A stretch of 7,958 nucleotides of DNA, from the NCBI GenBank assembly GCA_025353235.1, contig JANXQZ010000182.1:1-7958 (forward strand). The letters run 5' to 3'. Of this stretch, positions 1-7,177 are shown piece after piece; position 1 is the stretch's first letter; the number at the start of each line of letters is the position of its first letter. A program made the translations under genes and the position numbers. Source of the stretch: Bryobacterales bacterium. GTDB taxonomy: Bacteria; Acidobacteriota; Terriglobia; Bryobacterales; Bryobacteraceae. The notes below the pieces were generated by a model, which was not told where the DNA came from, ran no database searches, and saw only the letters and a list, made by a program, of their open reading frames with translations.

Positions 1-924
1 AGCACGTCTCCAGGCTACGTTCCGAATCCTCCTCCGCCTCCGAGCGCCTATCCTCCGAGCGCTTACGCGCCGCCTGCACCCGCCCCGGAACGAAGCATCA
101 AGATCCCCTTGCTCTTCGGAGCCGTTGCCGCCCTCTTGGCCGCCAACATCTACCTGTTCATGCAAATGAATAATCTAAAGACGGATCTCGCCAAGTCGCA
201 AACATCGCTTCTGGGGGAACTCGACAAGGTGCGCGAGGCCAGCGCAGTTACCACCCAAACCAGTAAGCGGAACGTTGAGAATCTTCGCGATCAATTGGAA
301 GGGGCGCGTCGTCAAGCGCGCATGGCCGTCGGCGAGGCAAAAGGCGAGGCTTTGCGCAAAGTGGAAGAGACCAAGCTTCAACTGCAGGCCGCCCAAGAGA
401 AGGCTCAACAGCAGACAAGCTCTCAGATCTCCGAGGTAAAGCAGGTGGCGGACACGGCGACTTCCAAGATTAGCGAGGTTGGCACCGAAGTAAGCACCGT
501 AAAAACCGATGTGGCATCCACCAAATCGGAGTTGGAGAAGACCATTGCCGATCTGAAGCGCACTGCGGGTGATGTGGATGGCCATGCTACTCTCATTGCC
601 ACCAACGGAAAAGAGTTATCGGCATTGCGCGCCTTGGGCGAGCGGAACTACATCGAGTTCAATATTCGAAAGTCTAAGACTGGACAGAAAGTCGGCGACG
701 TAACGATGCTGTTGAAGAAAGCAGATGCCAAGAAGAATCGTTATACGATCGAGTTGACCGCCGACGACAAGATCGTGGAGAAGAAGGACAGAACGGTAAA
801 CGAACCGCTTCAATTCCTGACGTCGAAGTCTCGCCAGCCGTATGAGATTGTTGTGAACGACGTAAAGAAAGACCAGATTGTTGGATATTTGTCCGTTCCC
901 AAGGTCTTGACCGGACGTAATTAA
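1..924 (+). CDS. Proline-rich, single-pass membrane coiled-coil protein of unknown function (5' end outside window)
   Basis: The frame is open from base 1 to the TAA at 922-924, so the gene begins upstream; a TTG at 109 could be taken as a start but has no reason to be preferred. The visible 307 residues fall into four parts. First is a proline/alanine/tyrosine-rich stretch of about 36 residues with two PPSAY units. Next is one hydrophobic segment of about 20 residues (from LLFGAVAALL to IYLFMQM). Then come roughly 145 residues rich in K, E, Q, A and S with heptad-like spacing, typical of a coiled coil. The C-terminal part of about 90 residues begins near YIEFNIRKSK and looks beta-rich. The likely topology is a cytoplasmic N-terminus, with coiled coil and C-terminal domain outside the membrane. 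I do not recognise a named family; similar architecture occurs in acidobacterial hypothetical proteins (memory, not a search). It converges on prmC with an 8-base gap. Confidence 0.8.
   Translation, partial: STSPGYVPNPPPPPSAYPPSAYAPPAPAPERSIKIPLLFGAVAALLAANIYLFMQMNNLKTDLAKSQTSLLGELDKVREASAVTTQTSKRNVENLRDQLEGARRQARMAVGEAKGEALRKVEETKLQLQAAQEKAQQQTSSQISEVKQVADTATSKISEVGTEVSTVKTDVASTKSELEKTIADLKRTAGDVDGHATLIATNGKELSALRALGERNYIEFNIRKSKTGQKVGDVTMLLKKADAKKNRYTIELTADDKIVEKKDRTVNEPLQFLTSKSRQPYEIVVNDVKKDQIVGYLSVPKVLTGRN
37..65 (+). repeat. Two-copy 15-base tandem repeat encoding PPSAY-PPSAY
   Basis: The sequence cctccgagcgc(c/t)ta occurs at 37-50 and again at 52-65, a 15-base period with one difference. 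In frame it encodes two PPSAY units inside the proline-rich N-terminal region. The keeping of frame suggests slippage within a low-complexity linker. Confidence 0.6.
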
Positions 925-931
925 TCCGGTC
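909..931. terminator. Possible bidirectional hairpin between convergent genes
   Basis: A perfect 7-base inverted repeat, GACCGGA at 909-915 and TCCGGTC at 925-931, flanks a 9-base AT-rich loop. It lies exactly where the coiled-coil gene ends (stop 922-924) and just before the prmC stop (933-935). The position suits a shared terminator for two convergent genes. No run of T follows on either strand, so a classical intrinsic terminator is not shown. Confidence 0.3.
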
Positions 932-932
932 C

Positions 933-1766
933 TCAACCAATAAGCCGCGCTGCCAACACTCTAGGAAAGCCGGCCAAATCGTGGACAAGCTCGATTTCAT
1001 TCCACTCGTCCAGGAGCATTTCTTGTACGGGCTTCAGTGAGTTGTATCCGAGTTCCAGCAGGAGCCAACCCCCTGGTCGGAGCACTTGGCTCGACTGTTG
1101 AATTAGGCGCTCGTACACGTCCATGCCGTTAGGACCTGCGAAGAGCGCCAAGTGCGGTTCCCAGTCGCGGACTTCTCTCTGCAAGCCGGCTTCGTCCACG
1201 CTCGGCACGTACGGGGGATTGGAGACCAGCACATCCACGCTGCGACTTCTCATGGCGGTAAGGAGATCGGATGCAAGCCATTCCACCGATGCGCCGAGAC
1301 GTCCAGCATTGCCGATCGCTACCTGGATCGCCAGCAAGGACAGATCGCAAGCGATCAAGCGCGCCTGCGTTTCCAGCGCTAGCGAAATTGCGATGGCACC
1401 CGAACCCGTGCCTACATCCAGAACAGTGTTGCCAGGGCTGATGCGTTTGATGGCGGCCTCGACCAGGTGTTCCGTCTCGGGGCGCGGAATCAGTACGTCT
1501 GGTGATACCAGAAATTCCCGACCGTAAAATTCCTGCCGTCCGGTGATGTACTGAGTCGGCTTCCCCTGCAGTCGCTCATGCAGGTATCGCCCGTAATGAA
1601 TCCACGCAACACCGCTCAATTCCTCTTCGGGATGGGCGTAGAAATAGGAGCGCTCCCGCTTCAAAGCATGGGAGAGAAGCACTTCAGCAGTCAGCCGAGG
1701 TGCTGAAATCGCGCTCTCCTCCAGCAGCTTGGTGCCTTGCTGGAGAGCCGTGCGAATATCGAGCAC
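933..1766 (-). CDS. prmC: Release factor glutamine methyltransferase PrmC (HemK)
   Basis: This cytoplasmic enzyme transfers a methyl group from S-adenosylmethionine to the glutamine of the GGQ motif in release factors 1 and 2, which speeds peptide release at stop codons. The 277 residues match the usual family length. An N-terminal helical domain of about 80 residues carries the family segment LIPRPETE (92-99). The Rossmann methyltransferase domain has the SAM-binding loop DVGTGSGAIAI (117-127) and the diagnostic NPPY (183-186), which binds the substrate glutamine. The start is a GTG at 1766-1764, 10 bases after the prfA stop, with no strong ribosome-binding site in the gap, which suggests translational coupling to prfA. 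It is the last gene of the yqhQ-like/prfA/prmC block. Assignment is secure. Confidence 0.96.
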   Translation of the reverse strand: MLDIRTALQQGTKLLEESAISAPRLTAEVLLSHALKRERSYFYAHPEEELSGVAWIHYGRYLHERLQGKPTQYITGRQEFYGREFLVSPDVLIPRPETEHLVEAAIKRISPGNTVLDVGTGSGAIAISLALETQARLIACDLSLLAIQVAIGNAGRLGASVEWLASDLLTAMRSRSVDVLVSNPPYVPSVDEAGLQREVRDWEPHLALFAGPNGMDVYERLIQQSSQVLRPGGWLLLELGYNSLKPVQEMLLDEWNEIELVHDLAGFPRVLAARLIG

Positions 1767-1776
1767 TGCCGAAAGG

Positions 1777-2856
1777 CTAGGCGGCCTGGCCTTCGTGTTT
1801 CAGCTTCTCGGTTTGGAAGTAGGTATTGAGGGCGTTCATCACCGGGTCAAGGTGGCCTTCGATGATGAGGTCAAGCTGATGGAGAGTCAGCCCTATCCGA
1901 TGATCTGTGAGACGGTTCTGGGGAAAGTTATACGTGCGAATCTTCTCGCTGCGATCGCCGGTTCCGACTTGCGTGCGGCGTTCGGCGCCAATCTCGGCGC
2001 GCTGTTTCTCTAGCTCCACTTCGTAGAGACGCGAACGGAGCACGCGTTCAGCCTTCGCGCGATTCTTGATTTGCGATTTTTCATCCTGGCAAGACACGAT
2101 GGTCCCGGTGGGCAAATGAGTAAGGCGCACGGCGGAATACGTGGTGTTCACTGACTGGCCGCCCGGACCGGAAGAACAGAACGTATCGATCCGAATATCC
2201 TTTGGATCGATCTTGATTTCCACCTCATCGGCTTCTGGGAGGACCGCCACGGTAATAGCGGAAGTATGCACTCGGCCCTGCTGCTCGGTGGTAGGCACTC
2301 GTTGAACGCGATGCACGCCGCTCTCATACTTGAGCATGCTGTACACTTTTTCCCCGCTCACCAGCGCGATCACTTCCTTGAGCCCGCCGACGGCCGACTC
2401 GCTTGCGGAAGTTACTTCGACGCGCCAACGACGACCCTCGGCATAGCGCGAGTACATGCGGAATACTTCGGCCGCGAAGAGCGTGGCTTCATCGCCGCCA
2501 GTACCGGCGCGAATTTCCAGCACCACGTTTTTCTCGTCCAGCGGGTCTTTGGGCAGCAGCATGAACTTCAGGTCCGCTTCGATTCGGGCGATTTCCGGTT
2601 CGAGACGCGCCACCTCTTCAGTCGCCATTTCGCGAAGATCCAGGTCGGATTCGGCAAGCATGGCCTTGCCTTCGTCCAGGTTATGCTTGACGTGCTTGTA
2701 TTCGCGATATTTCCCAACTACATCGGAGATCTCGCTTTGGGCCTTGGTTGTCTTTCGGTATAAATCGGAGTCGGCGATGACGGCCGGATCGGCCATTTGC
2801 GCGGTCAAAGCTTCGAAGCGGCGGTCGAGTTCGTTCAATCTTTCTGCGTATTCCAT
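1777..2856 (-). CDS. prfA: Peptide chain release factor 1
   Basis: RF1 recognises UAA and UAG stop codons in the ribosomal A site and triggers hydrolysis of the peptidyl-tRNA. At 359 residues it is of standard length. The codon-recognition tripeptide of the RF1 class (PxT) is present as PTT (188-190) within [14 protein letters not shown], which separates it from RF2 (SPF). The catalytic GGQ is at 232-234 in the segment [12 protein letters not shown], with a proline where Escherichia coli has alanine just before GGQ. The glutamine is the substrate of PrmC, encoded directly downstream. The ATG start at 2856-2854 follows the stop of the DUF1385 gene by 6 bases, so the genes are very likely cotranscribed and coupled; no clear Shine-Dalgarno sequence is visible in the gap. 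Confidence 0.97.
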   Translation of the reverse strand: MEYAERLNELDRRFEALTAQMADPAVIADSDLYRKTTKAQSEISDVVGKYREYKHVKHNLDEGKAMLAESDLDLREMATEEVARLEPEIARIEADLKFMLLPKDPLDEKNVVLEIRAGTGGDEATLFAAEVFRMYSRYAEGRRWRVEVTSASESAVGGLKEVIALVSGEKVYSMLKYESGVHRVQRVPTTEQQGRVHTSAITVAVLPEADEVEIKIDPKDIRIDTFCSSGPGGQSVNTTYSAVRLTHLPTGTIVSCQDEKSQIKNRAKAERVLRSRLYEVELEKQRAEIGAERRTQVGTGDRSEKIRTYNFPQNRLTDHRIGLTLHQLDLIIEGHLDPVMNALNTYFQTEKLKHEGQAA

Positions 2857-2862
2857 TTTCGA

Positions 2863-3852
2863 TTAGGCAATGACGAGCTGGCCGCCTTGGGCCTTCTCAA
2901 GGTCCATCGCACCATTCAGGGCATGAATGGCGACAGCGGCCTGTTCGTCGGAAGGAGGTTTGGTGGTCACTCTTTGAAGCCATAATCCGGGTGTGGTTAG
3001 CAAGGACATCAGGCTGCCAGGACGCTTAGCGGCGAAGCGGATTAATTCGTAGCTGACCCCGATCACGAGGGGCAGAAGAGCGATGCGGGCGGCAAAGCGG
3101 CCTACGAATCCATCGATCGGGAGCAGGGCGTAAGCTAGCAACGAAATCAACATCACTACGATGAGGAAGCTGGTTCCACAGCGGGGGTGCCAAGTAACGA
3201 ACTCCTGAGCGTTCGCGACCGTTACGGGTTTACCAGACTCAAAATTAAACACTACTTTGTGCTCGGCTCCGTGAAATTCAAAGACGCGGCGGATATCTTT
3301 CATCCGCGAAAGAGCGAAGAGGAAACCGAGAAAGATGGCGATTCTGATGACGCCATCCACTAGGTTAATAGCCAGACGTCCATGCAGCGCCGGAACATGA
3401 GCGCCAATCTGGGTGGCCAGGAACAGGGGAACGAATTTATACAGGAAAATGAAAAACGCGAGAGAAAAAGCGAGGTTGAGGCCCATGATCCAGGAGGAGA
3501 TTTCCATGGGCTTTTCATTCGGTTTGCCTTCGGCAGTCGCGCCTTCGAGGGCGGCATTCGCGGAGAAGCGCAGGGCCTTGAGTCCCAACCACATCGCTTG
3601 GCCCAGCATGCCCAAGCCGCGCAGAACAGGGTATTTAAAGATGGGATAAGTCTCGGAGACCCGCGCCAGTTCGCACTGTTCCGTGACGAGTTCGCCATTT
3701 GCCTTGCGCACGGCAACACAGTAACTATGCGGGGCGCGCATCATCACGCCTTCCATCACAGCCTGTCCGCCTACGAGAGTTTCTTCACCGCTCTCCAGAA
3801 CAGGCAGCATTTGGATGTGGGCGCTAAGGCGTAAAAAGCTTCCGATTGACAA
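2863..3852 (-). CDS. DUF1385 family membrane protein (YqhQ-like, predicted metal-dependent)
   Basis: A 329-residue integral membrane protein of the DUF1385 family, whose biochemical role is not established. Family hallmarks are all present: GGQAVMEGVMMR near the N-terminus (28-39), the histidine/glutamate motif FHGAEHK (193-199) and HPRCGTSF (222-229), which together look like a metal site, and the closing segment TPGLWLQRVTTKPP (287-300). Hydrophobic stretches near 123-147, 160-182, 227-246 and 255-275 suggest four membrane spans. The start is a TTG at 3852-3850, preferred because GGAG lies 8 bases upstream; the next in-frame ATG (residue 15) has no such site. The gene opens the block with prfA and prmC, a neighbourhood also known from Firmicutes, where it lies near rpmE; rpmE is not seen here. 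DUF1385 annotation is secure, function unknown. Confidence 0.92.
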   Translation of the reverse strand: MSIGSFLRLSAHIQMLPVLESGEETLVGGQAVMEGVMMRAPHSYCVAVRKANGELVTEQCELARVSETYPIFKYPVLRGLGMLGQAMWLGLKALRFSANAALEGATAEGKPNEKPMEISSWIMGLNLAFSLAFFIFLYKFVPLFLATQIGAHVPALHGRLAINLVDGVIRIAIFLGFLFALSRMKDIRRVFEFHGAEHKVVFNFESGKPVTVANAQEFVTWHPRCGTSFLIVVMLISLLAYALLPIDGFVGRFAARIALLPLVIGVSYELIRFAAKRPGSLMSLLTTPGLWLQRVTTKPPSDEQAAVAIHALNGAMDLEKAQGGQLVIA

Positions 3853-3860
3853 TTTAGTGT

Positions 3861-3864
3861 CTCC
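3861..3864 (-). promoter_or_regulatory. Shine-Dalgarno site deciding the TTG start of the DUF1385 gene
   Basis: On the minus strand GGAG (3864-3861) lies 8 bases before the TTG at 3852-3850, an ideal spacing. It is the clearest ribosome-binding site in the prfA block and selects the TTG over the internal ATG 42 bases further on. Confidence 0.6.
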
Positions 3865-3886
3865 TACTTAAGTATACGCCCCGCTA

Positions 3887-4515
3887 CTAATTTCGGGCTG
3901 GCGTCGGCATTTCCAATTTATGGATGGCCACTTCATGATTTTCCGAGAAGCGAGTGGACCGTCGCCATCCCGACATCTCTTCCAGAGATAAAATGCTCCC
4001 CCGTTGATGCCTCGTAGATTGCCCCCGTGGGTTGACCTACGAGCGTTCCCAGTCCGTTCCGCTGTGCGATTTGAGCAAACTGGAAAGTAGCTGAGCTGTT
4101 GCCCGCGTCGATGAGCAGGAAGAGTTTTCCTCGAAATTGCCGTCCTGCCGGATGGATCACGTCTTGGCCCGATGCATTGTCGTCGTAGCGGGTGAGTGCG
4201 AAGTAATGAGCAGGCGGCGCTGTAGGCCAAGGCCTGTCAATTTCCCTGGCGGATTCTCCCCAGTTCTTGAAGCTAGGATCCCAGGTATCGAGGTAAGGCG
4301 CCAAATCGGAGGGCGTCTGACGATACCGCACGAAGCGCCGATAAAAGCCCGAGCTTCAGATTAGCGCCGATGAAACTTCGAATCCATTTCCGACTTGGTG
4401 TTATAGCGGTATAGGCCTGGATGGAGCTCTTCGTAGGCTCTTCGCAACACGAGTCCATCGGTCTGAAAGTCCGCAGCACGATCATCTGAGGCCCTGCGCA
4501 CAGCAGAACTATTCT
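3887..4515 (-). pseudogene. Decayed S41-family (C-terminal processing type) peptidase remnant
   Basis: No intact gene lies between the DUF1385 gene and glgX, but three frames read together give pieces of an S41-like protease. An N-terminal piece (about 4515-4361) contains DFQTDGLVLRRAYEELHPG followed by LYRYNTKSEMDSKF, and ends at a TAA (4363-4361). A C-terminal piece in another frame (open from about 4352, GTG at 4331-4329, TGA at 3935-3933) contains YRQTPSDLAPYLDTWDPSF and then GKLFLLIDAGNSSATFQFAQ...GLGTLVGQPTG; the GNSSAT stretch corresponds to the region of the catalytic serine in S41 enzymes. Directly after QPTG the expected continuation NLRGINGGAFYL appears one frame over, so a base is missing in the G run (complement of 4022-4026). 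The middle of the protein is absent. A short functional 132-residue product is conceivable but unlikely. Family call is from motif memory. Confidence 0.7.
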
Positions 4516-4523
4516 GACCATTG

Positions 4524-6575
4524 CTATCTCGCCACTAACACGGCGATGCTCCGCTCCCGCACATGGAAAGTGCCGCCGTGAAAGGCGGACCCGGGTGTGC
4601 TCGGGTCGAACGTATCGATGGCCGTCGACCATGTTCGCCCCGGATTGACGGGCACTTCGAACTCGAGCGGCTCCCAAAACATGTTCATCATCACGTGCAG
4701 GTCGGCTTCTCCTCCGAATCCCGCAATGGTGAACGCGAGAGCTCGCGCTTGGGGATCGCCGAAGCCGGGGCTATCCAGCTTAGTCCCGTGCCAAGTGATG
4801 TCGCTCATCCCCCGCTCGTTCGGACCTCCCGAATAGAATTGATTTCTAGAGAGAGCCGGATGAGCTTTCCGAAAAGCGATCATCTTTTGAAAGAAGGACA
4901 AGGTGTCGCCTTGCGTTTTCACGAGCGACCAATCGAACCAGCTGGTATCGTTGTCCTGATTGTACGCGTTGTTGTTGCCCCGCTGAGTGCGCCATATCTC
5001 ATCGCCTCCGAGCATCATCGGGACCCCGCGCGAGAGCAGAAGAATCGCCGCGAAGTTGCGCACTTGCCGCGCGCGGAGAGTCTCGATCGCAGCATCTCCA
5101 GTCCGTCCTTCCGCTCCACAATTCCAGCTCACGTTATCATTGATTCCGTCGCGGTTGCCCTCGCCGTTCGGTTCATTGTGCTTCCCGTTATAAGAAACCA
5201 AGTCGCTCAGCGTGAACCCATCGTGGCAAGTGACGAAATTGATGCTGTTCGCGGGAGTCTGTCCGCGCCCTTCGTAAATATCCGAACTGCCGCCAATGCG
5301 AGACGCGATGTCGCCCAGCATCCCAGGATCGCCCTTGACGAAGCGGCGCACATCGTCCCGGAATTTTCCGTTCCACTCTGACCAGCGGTCCCCTGGAAAA
5401 TGGCCCACTTGGTACAGGCCCGCTGCATCCCACGCCTCTGCGATCACCTTCGTATCGGACAAGGCATCGTCCAGTTCCACCGACCAGACTACGGGCGGAT
5501 GCTTCAGCGGGGTGCCGTCTTCTCCGCGCGAGAGGATCGATCCCTCATCGAAGCGGAAGCCGTCAACATGCATTTCCTGGACCCAAAAGCGCAGGCAATC
5601 CAAGATGAATTTCTGCGGAATCGGATGGTTGCAGTTAAACGTATTTCCAACGCCGGAGTAGTTTGAGTAATTGGCGCGGTTGGCCTGATCGAGGATATAG
5701 TAGGTCCGATTGTCGATTCCGCGGAATGAGAACGTAGGTCCAAGTTGGGTGCCTTCGTCCGTGTGATTGAAGACGACGTCCAGGATCACTTCGATGTCAG
5801 CTTTATGAAGTGCTTTCACCATGTCGCGAAACTCGTCGGCATGATTGGCTCCTTCCGCGTTGACGCAATAACTGGAGTGCGGACCGAAGAAACTTACCGT
5901 GCTGTACCCCCAGAAGTTATTAATTTGCTGACCGAAGGGGTTCAGCGCCGAGTCGGTGTCATCGAATTCGAAGACTGGCAGCAGTTCGACTGCGGTGACG
6001 CCGAGACTTTGCAGATGAGGAATCTTCTCAATCACCGCGGTGAATGAGCCCGGATGCTTTACGCCCGAGCTGGGAGAACGGGTGAATCCGCCGACGTGCA
6101 TTTCATAGATGATCGACTCGTTGCTCGGATGCTTAAGTGGCTGATCGCCTTCCCAGTCGTAAGCGGACATGTCGATGACGACGCAGCGCATTGAGGTAGC
6201 AAGATTGTCTCGGGGAGTGCAGGCGTCGGCGCGATTCCAAAGCTTCTTTGAGATGCCACGGGCGTAGGGTCCAATCAGCACCTTGTTGGAGTTGAAGCGA
6301 TTCCCGTTGGCGGGGTCGTTTGGTCCGTCGATTCGGAATGCGTAGAATAGGCCTGGCTTCATCCTTTTGACGAACACGTGCCAGAAATGGAATGTCTTGT
6401 GGAGGAAGGGATCGAAGCGGATGGTCTGGAACGGCTGGACGGCGTCCGCGCTGTCGAAGAGGAGCAGCGAGACATCGGTTGCCGCCTCGGAGAATAGGGA
6501 GAAGTTTACGCCATCCGGTTGAGGGATGGCACCGAGAGGGTGAGGGGATCCTGGAGCGATTTGGAAGTCGGCCAT
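4524..6575 (-). CDS. glgX: Glycogen debranching enzyme, isoamylase type (GlgX-like, GH13)
   Basis: This enzyme hydrolyses alpha-1,6 branch points in glycogen or limit dextrins in the cytoplasm, releasing linear maltodextrins during glycogen breakdown. The 683 residues fit the GlgX/isoamylase family. An N-terminal CBM48-like beta domain covers about 1-140 (PGSPHPLGA, GVNFSLFSE, FHFWHVFV, RFNSNKVLIGPYA). The GH13 barrel follows with all four motifs: DVVFNH (266-271), the nucleophile D343 in GFRFD, the acid/base E380 in IAEAWD, and D452 in TCHDG, so the enzyme should be active. After the nucleophile the sequence is EGSILSR where the commonest version is LASILSR. A C-terminal beta domain runs from about 600. 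The ATG at 6575-6573 places the typical family N-terminus correctly; only a weak GGAA lies 12 bases upstream. No other glycogen gene is in the window. The start lies 17 bases after the end of the broken toxin gene. Confidence 0.93.
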   Translation of the reverse strand: MADFQIAPGSPHPLGAIPQPDGVNFSLFSEAATDVSLLLFDSADAVQPFQTIRFDPFLHKTFHFWHVFVKRMKPGLFYAFRIDGPNDPANGNRFNSNKVLIGPYARGISKKLWNRADACTPRDNLATSMRCVVIDMSAYDWEGDQPLKHPSNESIIYEMHVGGFTRSPSSGVKHPGSFTAVIEKIPHLQSLGVTAVELLPVFEFDDTDSALNPFGQQINNFWGYSTVSFFGPHSSYCVNAEGANHADEFRDMVKALHKADIEVILDVVFNHTDEGTQLGPTFSFRGIDNRTYYILDQANRANYSNYSGVGNTFNCNHPIPQKFILDCLRFWVQEMHVDGFRFDEGSILSRGEDGTPLKHPPVVWSVELDDALSDTKVIAEAWDAAGLYQVGHFPGDRWSEWNGKFRDDVRRFVKGDPGMLGDIASRIGGSSDIYEGRGQTPANSINFVTCHDGFTLSDLVSYNGKHNEPNGEGNRDGINDNVSWNCGAEGRTGDAAIETLRARQVRNFAAILLLSRGVPMMLGGDEIWRTQRGNNNAYNQDNDTSWFDWSLVKTQGDTLSFFQKMIAFRKAHPALSRNQFYSGGPNERGMSDITWHGTKLDSPGFGDPQARALAFTIAGFGGEADLHVMMNMFWEPLEFEVPVNPGRTWSTAIDTFDPSTPGSAFHGGTFHVRERSIAVLVAR

Positions 6576-6592
6576 ACGCCATCATACTTCCG

Positions 6593-6966
6593 TTATTCCT
6601 CCCACGGATTGAAGATCGGGACATTGAACCCGGCAAAATCTTTCACGTTGCGAGTGACAAGCGTTAAATTGTGGTGCAAGGCAGTGGCTAACAACATTCC
6701 ATCTACAATCGGCAGTTGCATTCCGCGGCTTTGAGCCTGGGCGGCCAGCGATCCCCATCGTTGCGCAATTTGGTCGTTAGTCCAAGAATCCGCATTTCGA
6801 ACCACTGGTGCAAATCGAATTCCAGCCAATGCTCGAGTTCAAAACGGCGCTTGCCTATGGGAAGGAGATCGATTCTTTTGCGAATCTCACCAAACGTCAA
6901 GACGCTGACGTAAAGGGAATCTGGATGGGTCGACCTGAGCCATTTCGCCACGATCGGGTTTGGCTC
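6593..6966 (-). pseudogene. Broken PIN-domain toxin (VapC/FitB-like): no N-terminus, one frameshift
   Basis: PIN toxins of type II toxin-antitoxin systems are metal-dependent ribonucleases. Two overlapping frames give one such protein. The first part starts right after the antitoxin stop with EPNPIVAKWLRS and continues through YVSVLTFGEIRKRI, RRFELEHWLEFDLHQWFE and MRIL. The second part, one frame over, reads TNDQIAQRWGSLAAQAQSRG, LPIVDGMLLATALHHNLTLV, TRNVKDF and NPW, ending with TAA at 6595-6593. The switch lies at 6782-6783, where one base appears to be missing between the codons for L and T. Of the four acidic PIN positions, the E of FGEI, the D of VDGML and the D of NVKDF are present. 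The first, in the usual DTN/DTC start segment, is gone with about 20 N-terminal codons. A GTG at 6951 could start the first part, but the product would lack a complete active site. It should be non-functional. Confidence 0.8.
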
Positions 6967-7155
6967 TTATTTGCGCTTAAAGTCGGCAAGATTCTTGCGC
7001 GGCTTGCGGGGTGCGTTGACGGGCTGCGCATGCATCAATTTTTCACGCAAAGCGTACACGAAATGGATGATAACGTCATCTGCGGTTTGGAAATGGCCGC
7101 TGCGCAGTTCTTCGCACAACAGCCGTTCGGTTTCGGGTTTGAGTTCGACTGTCAT
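6967..7155 (-). CDS. Ribbon-helix-helix antitoxin (FitA/ParD-like), apparently C-terminally truncated
   Basis: A 62-residue protein with an N-terminal ribbon-helix-helix pattern: the strand MTVELKPETERLL, then helices around EELRSGHFQTADDVIIHFVYALREKL. Family members bind their own operator as dimers and use the C-terminal tail to block a partner PIN toxin; the broken toxin follows immediately in the same frame after the stop. The tail reads RKPRKNLADF and then only KRK before the TAA. In relatives I remember, RKN(L/F)AD is followed by a further 20 or so residues, so the neutralising tail seems deleted together with the toxin start. The first half, with the DNA-binding part, is intact, so the gene could still be expressed as an orphan repressor. 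Start ATG at 7155-7153, 22 bases after the DUF6931 stop, without a clear ribosome-binding site. Confidence 0.65.
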   Translation of the reverse strand: MTVELKPETERLLCEELRSGHFQTADDVIIHFVYALREKLMHAQPVNAPRKPRKNLADFKRK

Positions 7156-7177
7156 TCTTGGAAGTTAACACAATTTT

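Noticed and set aside
2266..2763. Plus-strand open frame of 165 codons
   Set aside because: Antisense to prfA, with no recognisable domain.
3382..3834. Plus-strand open frame of 150 codons
   Set aside because: Antisense shadow of the DUF1385 gene, which carries clear family motifs.
3871..3876. TATACT on the minus strand as a -10 box for the DUF1385-prfA-prmC operon
   Set aside because: The hexamer is good, but no -35-like sequence lies 16-18 bases upstream, and the predicted start would fall on the Shine-Dalgarno site itself. Left as unproven.
4563..5381. Plus-strand open frame of 272 codons
   Set aside because: It lies entirely antisense to glgX, whose protein is unmistakable; the translation shows no family resemblance and reflects codon bias of the opposite strand.
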